A stretch of DNA of 44,254 bases from Bacteroidales bacterium (GCA_017545365.1 JAFWOP010000127.1:1-44254), one strand, 5' to 3'. Positions 25,929-34,672 are shown, counted from the stretch's first letter. Numbers and translations: made by a program. Notes: generated by a model not told the origin, from the sequence alone.

Positions 25929-25957
25929 GGATGTTGGCGCCAATCGCGCCAACATCC
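25929..25957 (-). promoter_or_regulatory. Strong hairpin downstream of atpE, inside the atp cluster
   Basis: Perfect 12-bp GC-rich arms (25929-25940 and 25946-25957) with a 5-nt loop begin 15 nt after the atpE stop. On the minus strand the stem is followed by CATATTTG rather than a T-run. It could be a partial terminator, a 3' stabiliser for atpE mRNA, or both. It is well placed to raise c-subunit output relative to the genes that follow. The CATATTTG also differs by one base from a -7 box. Confidence 0.7.
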
Positions 25958-25972
25958 TATATTTCATCGGAG

Positions 25973-26260
<288 letters not shown>

Positions 26261-26325
26261 TTATCTATTTTACAATGTATTAATACCTGCGTCGCACTCA
26301 CATACCCCACTCCCATTTGAGAGGA

Positions 26326-26357
26326 CAAAATTAGTCAAAATATTTCACCTACACAAC
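26326..26357 (-). promoter_or_regulatory. Promoter for the atpE-F-H-A-G cluster
   Basis: On the minus strand TAATTTTG (complement of 26326-26333) matches TAnnTTTG, with GTTG (complement of 26354-26357) 20 nt upstream in place of TTTG. It lies about 100 nt before the atpE ATG, in a 261-nt AT-rich gap with no gene. This supports atpE as the true first gene of the transcript. Confidence 0.5.
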
Positions 26358-26488
26358 TTTTTAACACTTAAAACACAAAAAAAGATTTTAACACACTGAT
26401 TATTAACGCTCATTATTTCACCTTAGCCCGAATTTCGGATTGCCGGTCATTTGCCTTGGCAAAAGCCAGCCAGACCCACCCCCACTGC

Positions 26489-27652
26489 TCAAAAACACTG
26501 GGCTATCCGCTCCAATGCATCCACAAGAATTGCCTGAGGACACCCCAAATTGATGCGGAAGCAGCAGCGGTAGTCCTTGCCACCGAAAGTAGTGCCGTCG
26601 TTCAGTGCAATATGAGCCTGATTGATGAAACGCTCCTTTATGGCCTCGTGCTCAAGCCCCATCGCACTGAAATCGAGCCAAGCCAGATATGAGGCCTCTG
26701 GCAGGATGGCCTTCACTTTGGGCAGACGCTCGTCCAAGAACCTTCTCAGGCACTCTACATTCCCCTGCAAGTACTGTAGCATCTGGTGCAGCCACTCCTC
26801 GCCCCTGCTATACGCCGCCTCAGCTCCAACGTAGGCGAAAATGTTGCCGTTAGCCACCTCATAACTATCCAGATACCCGAAGAAACGCTGACGCAGACGT
26901 TCATTTGGGCAATAGCACACCGAGCTGCCCAATCCCGCGATGTTGAAAGTCTTACTTGGCGCAATAAAAGTGATAGAAATATTGCGGGCGTTGCTGTTGA
27001 CAGTGCTGAAACTGACGTGCCTATGCCCTGGGAGGGTCATGTCGGCATGAATCTCGTCCGAAATCACCGACACATTATTCCTATAGCAAATATCTGCCAC
27101 CCGGCGCAAGGTCTCTTCATCCCAAACCGTTCCTCCTGGATTATGAGGATTGCTGAGGATAAGCCACTGGCACTGCCTCGCGCGCCATTCCATATCATCA
27201 AAGTCAATTACAAACCGTCCCTCATCTATCTTCAGAGGACTGCGAACCAACTGTCTATGATTATTTTGAGGCAGGTTCAAAAAGGGTGGGTAAACGGGCG
27301 TGGTCACCATAATTCCGTCTCCCGGATTGGTCATGGCCATAATCACAAAGGCGATGCCCGAGACAATGCCGGGAATGAAGTGCAGCTCCTCGCGTTCGGC
27401 AGCAATATGGTAATGCTTTTGCAGCCAGCCGTCTACGGCATTCCAGTAGCCCTCTGAAGGGATGGCATAGCCCAACACCTCATGTTCACAGCGGTGGCGC
27501 AATGCCTCCATCACAAAGTCGGGCGAGCGAAAGTCCATATCTGCCACCCACATCGGCAGCAGGTCGTCTCGTCCGAAAAACTGTTTCAAAGCATCATGTT
27601 TTACACAGTCGGTACCCTTACGTTCTACAAATTCGTCAAAGTTGTATACCAT
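26489..27652 (-). CDS. MalY/PatB-family PLP-dependent C-S lyase (cystathionine beta-lyase-like)
   Basis: A 387-residue fold-type I aminotransferase-like enzyme. The PatB/MalY start YNFDEFVERKGTDCVKHD, MWVADMDFRSP and GYAIPSEGYWNAV are diagnostic. PLP residues are visible: SNPHNPGG with Asn171, SDEIHADM with Asp199, and the Schiff-base Lys234 in APSKTFNIAGL. Members cleave cystathionine or cysteine-S-conjugates to release homocysteine or thiols plus pyruvate and ammonia; some also act in regulation. Exact substrate is not shown. The gene lies 51 nt downstream of nadB on the same strand, so it may share its transcript. Confidence 0.9.
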   Translation of the reverse strand: MVYNFDEFVERKGTDCVKHDALKQFFGRDDLLPMWVADMDFRSPDFVMEALRHRCEHEVLGYAIPSEGYWNAVDGWLQKHYHIAAEREELHFIPGIVSGIAFVIMAMTNPGDGIMVTTPVYPPFLNLPQNNHRQLVRSPLKIDEGRFVIDFDDMEWRARQCQWLILSNPHNPGGTVWDEETLRRVADICYRNNVSVISDEIHADMTLPGHRHVSFSTVNSNARNISITFIAPSKTFNIAGLGSSVCYCPNERLRQRFFGYLDSYEVANGNIFAYVGAEAAYSRGEEWLHQMLQYLQGNVECLRRFLDERLPKVKAILPEASYLAWLDFSAMGLEHEAIKERFINQAHIALNDGTTFGGKDYRCCFRINLGCPQAILVDALERIAQCF

Positions 27653-27703
27653 AGTTGTCTTAGTTAGTAAAGTTCAGGATTATGGAAGACCGGCCTTTTC
27701 ATA

Positions 27704-29269
27704 TCACTCATTCACCAGGTCGATACTATAATGAAGGCCCACATTCTCACGGCGCGCACGTGCCATCTTAATAATCAAGTAGGCGCAGGCTATAAGGTTA
27801 CGCAGCTCGCTCAGCTCCTCCGTAAGCACCGAGCGGTTATACAAATCTTCTGTTTCACGGAAAATCAGGTTCAGACGGTCGAAGGCGCGCTGCAGGCGCA
27901 GGTCGCTTCTCACAATGCCCACATAATTCCACATCAATTCCTGCAGCTCACGTTTGGTCTGAGTGATAAGCACCATTTCCTCGTTGAGCACCATGCCTTC
28001 GGCATTCCAATCGGGCACCTCGTGGCATATCTGACATTCTTTCACTCGCTCAATTGCGCTCTGAGCCGCATTGTGGGCATACACCACTGCCTCCAACAAC
28101 GAATTACTGGCCAGACGGTTGCCGCCGTGCAGTCCCGTACATGAGCACTCTCCGGCAGCATACAGGTGATGGATGGACGACTCACCGTTGCGATCCACCT
28201 TGATGCCGCCACACTGGTAATGCGCCGCCGGTCGGATAGGAATCATGTCCTTCGTGATGTTGATGCCCAATTCCAAACACTTGGCGTAGATGGTTGGAAA
28301 ACCGCTAATTAACTCTTCCTTCCCGATGCCACGGGCATCGAGATAGAGGTGGTCCACACCCGCCATCTTCATCTCATTGTCAATAGCGCGGGCAACGATG
28401 TCGCGAGGAGCCAAAGACAGGCGCTTGTCGTACTTGTGCATAAACTCGTTGCCCTTGAAATCCTTTAATATGGCCCCAGCACCACGCATAGCCTCCGTTA
28501 TAAGGAATGCCGGTTTCTCAGCCGGATTATACAGTGAAGTGGGATGGAACTGCATAAACTCCAAATCGCTCAGCACCCCGCGAGCCCTATGCACCATTGC
28601 CACACCGTCGCCAGTCGACACTATAGGGGTAGTGGTGGTGGTGTACACATTACCCATGCCGCCCGTAGCCAACAGGGTCACCTTAGCCAGATAGGTGTCT
28701 ATTTCGTTAGTACGGCAGTCCAAGGCATACACGCCGTAACACTCGATGTCGGGCGTGTGCTTGGTGACACGCTGACCGAGGTGATGCTGAGTGATGATGT
28801 CGATAGCAAACTGATGCTCTTTCAACTCAATATTGGGATGGCTTTTCACTGCCTCCAGCAAGCCGCGCTCAATCTCTGCCCCCGTATTGTCCTTATGGTG
28901 GAGGATGCGAAACTCGGAGTGACCGCCCTCACGGTGCAGGTCGTAGCGGTCGCCGGCAACGCTCTTGTCGAAGTTGACACCGTACTGCACCAGCTCGCGG
29001 ATTCGGTCGGGAGCCTCGCGGATGGTCATCTCCACCACCTCGCGGTCGCAGATGCCGTCACCAGCCACCAACGTGTCCTGTATGTGCTTGTCGAAACTGT
29101 CGCTGTCATACATCACCGCTGCTATACCCCCTTGGGCATAGCGGGTCGAACCTTCTGCCGCCTCGCCCTTACTCAATACGCACACTCGGCCGTAGGGCGC
29201 CACCTTCAGGGCAAAACTCAGCCCGGCGATACCCGAGCCGATGATTAGGAAGTCCACTTCGTATCTCAT
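27704..29269 (-). CDS. nadB: L-aspartate oxidase
   Basis: NadB oxidises L-aspartate to iminoaspartate with FAD, the first step of de novo NAD synthesis, usually with fumarate or oxygen as acceptor. The 521-residue product has the FAD-binding FLIIGSGIAGLSFALKVA start, the flavin-contact segment SKGEAAEGSTRYAQGGIAAV, the catalytic-domain HREGGHSEFRILHHKDNTG, and C-terminal YQCGGIKVDRNGESSIHHLYAAGECSCTGLHGGNRLASNS (given in pieces by motif). The helical tail is present. The quinolinate synthase (nadA) and nadC genes are not adjacent. The start at 29269 follows a -7 box by 23 nt. Confidence 0.96.
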   Translation of the reverse strand: MRYEVDFLIIGSGIAGLSFALKVAPYGRVCVLSKGEAAEGSTRYAQGGIAAVMYDSDSFDKHIQDTLVAGDGICDREVVEMTIREAPDRIRELVQYGVNFDKSVAGDRYDLHREGGHSEFRILHHKDNTGAEIERGLLEAVKSHPNIELKEHQFAIDIITQHHLGQRVTKHTPDIECYGVYALDCRTNEIDTYLAKVTLLATGGMGNVYTTTTTPIVSTGDGVAMVHRARGVLSDLEFMQFHPTSLYNPAEKPAFLITEAMRGAGAILKDFKGNEFMHKYDKRLSLAPRDIVARAIDNEMKMAGVDHLYLDARGIGKEELISGFPTIYAKCLELGINITKDMIPIRPAAHYQCGGIKVDRNGESSIHHLYAAGECSCTGLHGGNRLASNSLLEAVVYAHNAAQSAIERVKECQICHEVPDWNAEGMVLNEEMVLITQTKRELQELMWNYVGIVRSDLRLQRAFDRLNLIFRETEDLYNRSVLTEELSELRNLIACAYLIIKMARARRENVGLHYSIDLVNE

Positions 29270-29292
29270 ATTGCAATATTATTAATGGAATG

Positions 29293-29300
29293 CAAAGATA
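29293..29300 (-). promoter_or_regulatory. -7 box for nadB
   Basis: The minus strand reads TATCTTTG, exact TAnnTTTG, 24 nt before the nadB ATG. It lies just downstream of the terminator that closes the preceding small membrane-protein gene. Confidence 0.6.
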
Positions 29301-29321
29301 CTACATTTTTTCCATTCGGCA

Positions 29322-29357
29322 TAAAAAAGGAATGGGGAGGAACGCCTGCCCCTCCCC
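29322..29357 (-). terminator. Terminator after the small membrane-protein gene
   Basis: On the minus strand GGGGAGG and CCTCCCC (arms at 29351-29357 and 29334-29340) form a 7-bp stem with a 10-nt loop, followed after a few bases by CCTTTTTTAT. It separates this gene from nadB. Confidence 0.6.
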
Positions 29358-29395
29358 TATCAAAATATCTCTCAAACAATTAAGACAAACAAAAA

Positions 29396-29845
29396 TTATC
29401 TGTACATCACCATTGTAAGCTGCGGCCAAAACACTATCAGCGCCACAGCCGAAGCCACTATGGCAATTAGGAAACACACAATCATCAACCATGCCACATA
29501 ATGGCAGAGGTAATGAACCTGTGAAAGATATTCCACCGAAGGCAGCATATCGTTATTCACCCGCACCTGGTCGGCAGCATGTACCGCACGACGCATGAAC
29601 ACTATTGGCGCGAGCGATGCAGCTGCAAACAAAATAACAGCTATACCCGAAAAACCAAGAATATTGTCTAAATAATAAGGGGTAGACTCGTCAAGAGTGC
29701 CGCTAAAAAATAGCAAAAAAACACCTCCTGCCACCATAAACAGAACACTAATGGCTGCAAAAATAGAAAAAATGTTCAGCCACTTGCCAGCCTTTACAAT
29801 GTGTTTCTTACTATTCTTCAAAAGAATAAGTTCGTTTTCTTCCAT
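29396..29845 (-). CDS. Small integral membrane protein of unknown function
   Basis: The 149-residue product has a charged N-terminal cytoplasmic segment (MEENELILLKNSKKHIVKAGKW) and three or four hydrophobic helices: about residues 23-50, 62-85 and 113-142. There is a conserved-looking loop (RAVHAADQVRVNNDM) between the second and third, and the protein ends at the last helix. No functional motif is visible and I do not recognise the family; its general shape resembles small DUF membrane proteins of Bacteroidota. It has its own well-formed promoter and terminator, so it is a single-gene unit. Confidence 0.75.
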   Translation of the reverse strand: MEENELILLKNSKKHIVKAGKWLNIFSIFAAISVLFMVAGGVFLLFFSGTLDESTPYYLDNILGFSGIAVILFAAASLAPIVFMRRAVHAADQVRVNNDMLPSVEYLSQVHYLCHYVAWLMIVCFLIAIVASAVALIVFWPQLTMVMYR

Positions 29846-29869
29846 AGTTGGTATTTGTTATTTATTTTG

Positions 29870-29900
29870 CAAATATAATACTTTTTTTCCATTCAACAAA
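29870..29900 (-). promoter_or_regulatory. Promoter for the small membrane-protein gene
   Basis: On the minus strand TTTG (complement of 29897-29900), a 19-nt spacer and TATATTTG (complement of 29870-29877) match both consensus boxes exactly, 25 nt before the ATG at 29845. Confidence 0.75.
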
Positions 29901-30142
29901 AAAACGCAACTATTTTTGCCGACAGCACGGTTCCGCCGCAGCTTCTCCGCTTTGTCGCCCACACTTCAACCATACGCCATGCCTTCGTCGCGCCCTCGTC
30001 ATGTTTTCGACGTGCTTTCGCTTCCTGCTGCGAAAGAAAGACGAAGGGAAAAGGATAGAAAAACGAAGGAATGCCAAAAGTAAAATCGGGGCGGGTGCCG
30101 ATTCTCAGTTCTCAGTTCTCAATCGGCGGCTTTTTCGACCAT

Positions 30143-30176
30143 TTTGTTATTAATTGAAATATTCTTCGTAATTTTG
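30143..30176 (+). promoter_or_regulatory. Promoter for the histidine kinase gene
   Basis: TTTG (30143-30146), a 22-nt spacer and TAATTTTG (30169-30176) fit the Bacteroidota consensus. The ATG at 30186 is only 9 nt after the -7 box, so the mRNA should be leaderless or nearly so. Confidence 0.65.
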
Positions 30177-30185
30177 CAACTTGCT

Positions 30186-32339
30186 ATGAAACGAATATTG
30201 CACTTCATCCCCCTGCTCATACTAGTCCTGACCCTGCTGTCGGGTTGTCGGTCACAACAGCGACCCAAAGGCATGGATCTTAGGCTGCGCGGCCACATCG
30301 ACAATTACAACAAGGTCTCTTTCATGAACCGGTATCAAGACCCGCAACGCTCTATTGCCGTAGCGCGTTCGGCTCTCAATATGGTACACGACTCCATGCC
30401 CGACTATGCCGACGGGAAGCTCCGTGCCTACAACAACATGGCCTTCGGATTCTACATGCTCGCTGAGCACGACTCCTCTTTCGCATACATTGACAGCGTC
30501 CTACAGGCCACCCAAAACGCCTTTGGCCATAATATCCACCCCAGCCCAAATGCAGAAGCTGAACGGCTCATTGCCCAACTCATCCAAATCCGGCTCCTCC
30601 AACGCAGCTGCCGCATTGCAGAGTCGTATCAGATACTATACGACATCGACCAGTCGTCTCGACTTCGCCGCAAAAGAGACAACTACCTGTATTCCTTCGC
30701 TCAGATGGAATACTACATAACCTCACTCACCCTCAACTATCATTACCGCAACAGCGCCGTGGCATCATCTTCCGGCACCCTTCTCACCCCCTCCACTCAG
30801 AAAAACATGCTCGACATGCTGAAGGACATCGAAGAGGCACGACCGAAGCTCAAATGCGACTATGCTGAGGAACTCTCCCTCAACTATGCCCTGGCTCACA
30901 GCTACTACCGCCTTGCATCTGCCTTGGGTAGCGACTCTCAGATGCTCCGCCGTTCATACGACTATCTGGCACAAAACCTCCGCATTCTTGCCATCCCCAA
31001 CCAGTACAGCATCTATCATCTGGCCAATGTCTTCCAGCTCCAAGCCTTCATTGTTGCAGACACCAACATCAAACCCGACACCTACTTGGTCGATTGTGAT
31101 TCCATACGCCATGCCCTCGGACAACTCGGCTCGCGGGTCTATCCTCACGACTCCGTTGTGGTCACGGGGGACTACGGCCTCGATATGTTTGATGTCTCCA
31201 CCGACCTCTTTTTCCAAACTTCAGACCCCTACCAGCACCTCGGCGCCATTGTTGCTGCCGCCGAGTACTGCATTCGCCTGGGCGAATACGAACTCGCATA
31301 CAACTACTACGACCGCGCCCTCAAGGACAGCAGCTGGCACGACGGCATGGCCCCGAAATTCGAATCAATGCTCTACGATGGGCTCATCCGTCTCGGTTTC
31401 TCCTCGTCACCCGAAGTCAACCAGCAGTGGTACGACCGTCAGATGCAGCTGCTCTCTTTCATCCGCCAAAACGAAAGTGCCGATGCCATGCTCCAAGACC
31501 GTCTCGTCCAGTCTGAGAACCGCAACTTTTACTACGTCATCATCATCATCGTCAGTTCCCTCTTCCTCATAGCCATGGCAGCACTAGTGTTCCTCCTCCA
31601 TCATCGGACACAAGTGCTCCATGCCGAGAAAAAGGCCCTACAGGAAGCCCGTCGACAAAGCGTCGAACGTATCGCCAATGTTGAGACTTGCCTCTCCGTC
31701 CTCCGCCACGACATCAACCCCTTCCTCTCCTATCTCACCAACAAAAACATGAGCGACGAGATGCGCCAAGAAGTCCTCGACCAGCTCCTCCGCACCTTCG
31801 CCAATATCAAGAACTGGACCAACCTGTCCATCCCCAGCGGCCTACAATTCCAGCCCTCGGTGTTCCCTTTGGACGAGGTGTTCGAAAGCGTCGCAGCCTC
31901 TTGTGTCAGGCTCGAACACGATGTAGACCTCATCTTCTACCCTACCACACTCCACATTAATGGCGACCGCCAGTTGGTTGAGATTATGCTGCGCAACCTT
32001 GTCAACAACGCACTACAGCATACCCAACAAGGGAAAGTCACCATCTACGCCGAGCTCTATCCCGAAGACAACCGCTTTGTCCACATTGAGATAGACGACA
32101 CCGGGTGCGGCATGGATGAGGAAACGCTAGAGAACCTTTTCCGGCCAGACAAGAAGGTGCGCTCCGACACCGACCCCGCAGCACCTCATGGCACCGGTTT
32201 CGGCCTCATTCTCTGCAAATATATCATCAAACGCCACGACGACAACACCATCCGCGGCTGCCGTCTTTGGGCAGAAAGCCAACAAAACCAAGGCAGCACT
32301 TTCCACTGCCTCCTTGCTGGCAGCAACAACCAAAGTTAG
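30186..32339 (+). CDS. TPR-containing hybrid-topology sensor histidine kinase with lipoprotein-type signal
   Basis: The 717-residue product starts with a signal sequence and lipobox LLSGC (Cys about residue 20). About 400 residues of helical, TPR-like sequence follow (AYNNMAFGFYMLAEHDSSFAYID, ELAYNYYDRALKDS), resembling the DUF5112/DUF5113 sensors of Bacteroidales. A membrane helix follows at about 445-470 (YYVIIIIVSSLFLIAMAALVF), then a kinase core. The core has the phosphoacceptor His508 in LRHDINPFLSYL, the N box LRNLVNNALQH near 605, DTGCGMDEE near 637 and GTGFGL near 668. The sensor would lie in the periplasm and the kinase in the cytoplasm. The partner response regulator follows. A start at 30144 is open but overlaps the promoter. 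Confidence 0.88.
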   Translation: MKRILHFIPLLILVLTLLSGCRSQQRPKGMDLRLRGHIDNYNKVSFMNRYQDPQRSIAVARSALNMVHDSMPDYADGKLRAYNNMAFGFYMLAEHDSSFAYIDSVLQATQNAFGHNIHPSPNAEAERLIAQLIQIRLLQRSCRIAESYQILYDIDQSSRLRRKRDNYLYSFAQMEYYITSLTLNYHYRNSAVASSSGTLLTPSTQKNMLDMLKDIEEARPKLKCDYAEELSLNYALAHSYYRLASALGSDSQMLRRSYDYLAQNLRILAIPNQYSIYHLANVFQLQAFIVADTNIKPDTYLVDCDSIRHALGQLGSRVYPHDSVVVTGDYGLDMFDVSTDLFFQTSDPYQHLGAIVAAAEYCIRLGEYELAYNYYDRALKDSSWHDGMAPKFESMLYDGLIRLGFSSSPEVNQQWYDRQMQLLSFIRQNESADAMLQDRLVQSENRNFYYVIIIIVSSLFLIAMAALVFLLHHRTQVLHAEKKALQEARRQSVERIANVETCLSVLRHDINPFLSYLTNKNMSDEMRQEVLDQLLRTFANIKNWTNLSIPSGLQFQPSVFPLDEVFESVAASCVRLEHDVDLIFYPTTLHINGDRQLVEIMLRNLVNNALQHTQQGKVTIYAELYPEDNRFVHIEIDDTGCGMDEETLENLFRPDKKVRSDTDPAAPHGTGFGLILCKYIIKRHDDNTIRGCRLWAESQQNQGSTFHCLLAGSNNQS

Positions 32340-32419
32340 GCCCCAAAACCATGGAGGACAAAAAGCCTGCAAAACCATTAAGTACCCTTTGTGTTACCAC
32401 TCTATAAAAAAGAAACACC

Positions 32420-33229
32420 ATGGAATCCATCAAAATCATCCTCGTGGACGACGAACCCATCATCCGCAAAGCCCTCAAATTAGAACTCAACAGCCAGCCT
32501 CACTCTGTGGCGTGCGGCATGAACGACGATGGCGAAATTGACTACCGCCAAGTGACAGTCATGGACACCTATGCCAGCGGCGCACAACTGCTTTCCGCTC
32601 TTGACAGCCCCCTGCCACACGACCTGCCCGACTATCTGCTTCTCGACATCGAGTTTCAAGGCGAACCCACAGGCGGCCTTTTCATCGCCGACCGCGTCCA
32701 CAAGAAATATCCCGACATCAAAATCGCCATGCTATCCGGCCGTTTCGACAACCCGCTCCCCAACGAAGGCAACCGCCACGAACGCATGATAGAGATAGCC
32801 CGCGTGGTTTTCGAGTCCCTCCAACATGGCGCACAAGCCTTCATCAGCAAGAACGCAGCCGGGGGGTTCTCTGTCGACAACGTCCTTCGCGCCATTGAAT
32901 CCCTCGAGCGGGGCGAACGCTATTACTTCAACTACCCTGTTATGCTGACCCTCAAAGAAGCTGCCGAACTCTATGTCAAACACGTGGCCGACACCTCTTG
33001 CAACATAACCCTCAACAACACCGAACAGCAGCTCCTCCTCCTCGAAGCCGCCGGCTGCACTGCCTCCGAAATAGCCTCCAACCTCCACGAAACTGACAAG
33101 AGCATTCAGGAACGCCAAAAAGAGCTATCCCGCAAACTTGATATTGTCAACAAATCTGGTGCCCGCATCGCCAAAGCCATGCAATACGGCCTCATCGACC
33201 CTAAAGAGATAAAATACCTGAAAAGATAG
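32420..33229 (+). CDS. LuxR/NarL-type response regulator
   Basis: The 269-residue product has a receiver domain with acidic pocket D10-D11 (ILVDDE), phosphoacceptor Asp76 (YLLLDIEF), Ser106 (MLSG) and Lys144 (ISKNAAG). A C-terminal helix-turn-helix of the LuxR/NarL kind follows at about 196-262 (LNNTEQQLLLLEAAGCTASEIASNL, then KSIQERQKELSRKLDIVNKSGARIAKAMQYGLI). The receiver is longer than the usual 120-125 residues: there is extra sequence after helix 1 (about 28-45) and between strand 4 and strand 5 (about 108-130). It lies 80 nt after the kinase gene and is almost certainly its partner; regulated genes are not known. Confidence 0.88.
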   Translation: MESIKIILVDDEPIIRKALKLELNSQPHSVACGMNDDGEIDYRQVTVMDTYASGAQLLSALDSPLPHDLPDYLLLDIEFQGEPTGGLFIADRVHKKYPDIKIAMLSGRFDNPLPNEGNRHERMIEIARVVFESLQHGAQAFISKNAAGGFSVDNVLRAIESLERGERYYFNYPVMLTLKEAAELYVKHVADTSCNITLNNTEQQLLLLEAAGCTASEIASNLHETDKSIQERQKELSRKLDIVNKSGARIAKAMQYGLIDPKEIKYLKR

Positions 33230-33358
33230 TACCAAAAAAGATCCGAAATCTGAGAATAACGGCTCTTCTACATACCATTTTTGAGGTTCTCTGACGCTCT
33301 CAGCGTAACAAATAATCACCTATAACCCAACGTCTCGCGAGAAAAAAGGAAAAAATAT

Positions 33359-33389
33359 TTTGCCAATTGAAAAAAACTTCGTACTTTTG
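33359..33389 (+). promoter_or_regulatory. Promoter for tRNA-Cys
   Basis: TTTG (33359-33362), a 19-nt spacer and TACTTTTG (33382-33389) match both consensus boxes. The tRNA begins 22 nt downstream. Confidence 0.75.
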
Positions 33390-33410
33390 CAACCGCTTTT
33401 AAGACAAAAA

Positions 33411-33481
33411 GGTCGTTTGGCCGAGGGGCTAGGCACAGGTCTGCAAAACCTGCTACTCCGGTTCAAATCCGGAAGCGACCT
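33411..33481 (+). tRNA. trnC: tRNA-Cys (GCA anticodon)
   Basis: The 71-nt sequence folds as a cloverleaf. The 7-bp acceptor is GGTCGTT with AGCGACC (one G-U), the anticodon arm CAGGT-CTGCAAA-ACCTG carries anticodon GCA, and the T arm is TCCGG-TTCAAAT-CCGGA. The D arm is short. The discriminator base is T, as is usual for tRNA-Cys. The CCA tail is not encoded. Confidence 0.95.
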
Positions 33482-33489
33482 CAAACAAC

Positions 33490-33521
33490 AAGACTCCCTT
33501 TAGTGGGAGTCTTTCTTTTTT
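33490..33521 (+). terminator. Terminator after tRNA-Cys
   Basis: A perfect 9-bp stem (33490-33498 with 33505-33513) with a 6-nt loop is followed by TCTTTTTT. It starts 9 nt after the tRNA. It lies 9 nt beyond the stop of the opposing T9SS cargo gene and may also serve it. Confidence 0.85.
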
Positions 33522-33530
33522 GCCCAATCA

Positions 33531-34571
33531 TTATCGTAAGAGGAGAACTGTGCCGCTACGCGACTGATAGCCTTGAGGCGTGATGATGTCTTTGTAACGA
33601 CAGAGATAGGTATAAACTCCTTGTGGGCATGGGACACCCTGAAAGGTGCCGTCCCATGTATCATTGGCCGAGGTGGTATGGAAAATAAGCCGTCCTCGCC
33701 GGTCATAGAGCCACATCTCGAATTCCAGCACCCCCAGCAGGACAGGGCCGAAGCGTGTGTTTGACTCGCCATCGGGGGTGAAGACATTAGGAATGTAGAG
33801 GGCTACTTTCTTGAAGGGTAGGATTTTGATGACGGTGTCGATACAGGTGGTGGTGAACGCCTGCATCATAATGACCAAGGTGTCGGGCCAGTCGGGGTGT
33901 ACGGCAAAAGTGGCACATTCATTTGTGTTGCTCTGCACCTCACCATTGATGTGCCAATAACGGCCGCTCCACCCGCCCCATTGGTATTCGCGTGTGTTGG
34001 TACTATAGTCTTCGACTGTAAATTCCAAATGGTCGAGAGTCACCTCGGCGGGCTCCAAGTGCATGTTCGCGACGAGGGGGACAATCGGATTTATGAGGCG
34101 GCTGCCGAACCCGGGACATTGGGGCGTTTCGCGATAGTCGACATAAAGGGAATAAGTGGTAGGTTCGTGTGGGTTGACATGTATGGAGGGCTGGTATTGT
34201 TGGGAATCGACGGCGGGGTCGTGGGGTTGCGACGACCATAAGAAATAGTTGCCGATGCCGCTACCATAGAGGTCGTAGCCGACATGCCCCTTGCATTTCT
34301 TACTAGGGTAGAGGACCACTTCAGGAGTGTCGAGGACGGCGAGCCGCAGTCGGATGAAACTGTCGCAGTCGGATCCGATACGCTGAAGGGTGTCATAGTA
34401 TACACCCGAATGGTCAAGAGTCCGACCATTGAAATCGTAGGTGAGCCCTTTGCAGATGGAATCGTAGATAACGACCGAAGTGTCGCGACAGGGAGTCTGC
34501 CCCCTCACAGGAGCAACAGCCATGAACGAACAGGCCAAGAGCAAGAATATATGTGTGGGGCGACTCATCAT
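33531..34571 (-). CDS. T9SS type B cargo protein of unknown function
   Basis: The 346-residue product has a signal peptide (ending about VRGQ, residue 25) and an unrecognised beta-rich body with SVVIYDSICKGLTYDFNGRTLDHSGVYYDTL, a repeat type common in Bacteroidales surface proteins. It ends in a type B T9SS sorting domain of about 85 residues (VALYIPNVFTPDGESNTRF, FEMWLYDRRGRLIFH, WDGTFQGVPCPQGVYTYL, ending TVLLLR). That domain closely parallels the partial protein at 2-232. It is probably exported to the surface. Two adjacent ATGs start at 34571 and 34568. It lies 101 nt after ddl on the same strand; that gap holds the near-repeat GCTTGATTGT twice. Confidence 0.87.
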   Translation of the reverse strand: MMSRPTHIFLLLACSFMAVAPVRGQTPCRDTSVVIYDSICKGLTYDFNGRTLDHSGVYYDTLQRIGSDCDSFIRLRLAVLDTPEVVLYPSKKCKGHVGYDLYGSGIGNYFLWSSQPHDPAVDSQQYQPSIHVNPHEPTTYSLYVDYRETPQCPGFGSRLINPIVPLVANMHLEPAEVTLDHLEFTVEDYSTNTREYQWGGWSGRYWHINGEVQSNTNECATFAVHPDWPDTLVIMMQAFTTTCIDTVIKILPFKKVALYIPNVFTPDGESNTRFGPVLLGVLEFEMWLYDRRGRLIFHTTSANDTWDGTFQGVPCPQGVYTYLCRYKDIITPQGYQSRSGTVLLLR

Positions 34572-34672
34572 TAGGTTAGAAGAATGCTTGATTGTCCGAT
34601 TGCTTGATTGTATGAGTATATTGACCGCGGTAGCCTACTTCTTAATTCTTAACTCTTACGTCTTACCTCAAT

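Larger units (their letters stand above)
29846..30185. other. Divergent intergenic region with two promoters and a possible dispersed repeat
   Basis: The two ends carry divergent promoters. The middle (about 29920-30090) is GC-rich with no convincing gene. It contains a hairpin CTTTCGC/GCGAAAG (30015-30021 with 30030-30036) and a short direct repeat TTCTCAG (about 30102-30117) within an inverted pair GCCGATT/AATCGGC. The stretch around 30005-30025 resembles the complement of about 40755-40785, see findings. Confidence 0.45.
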
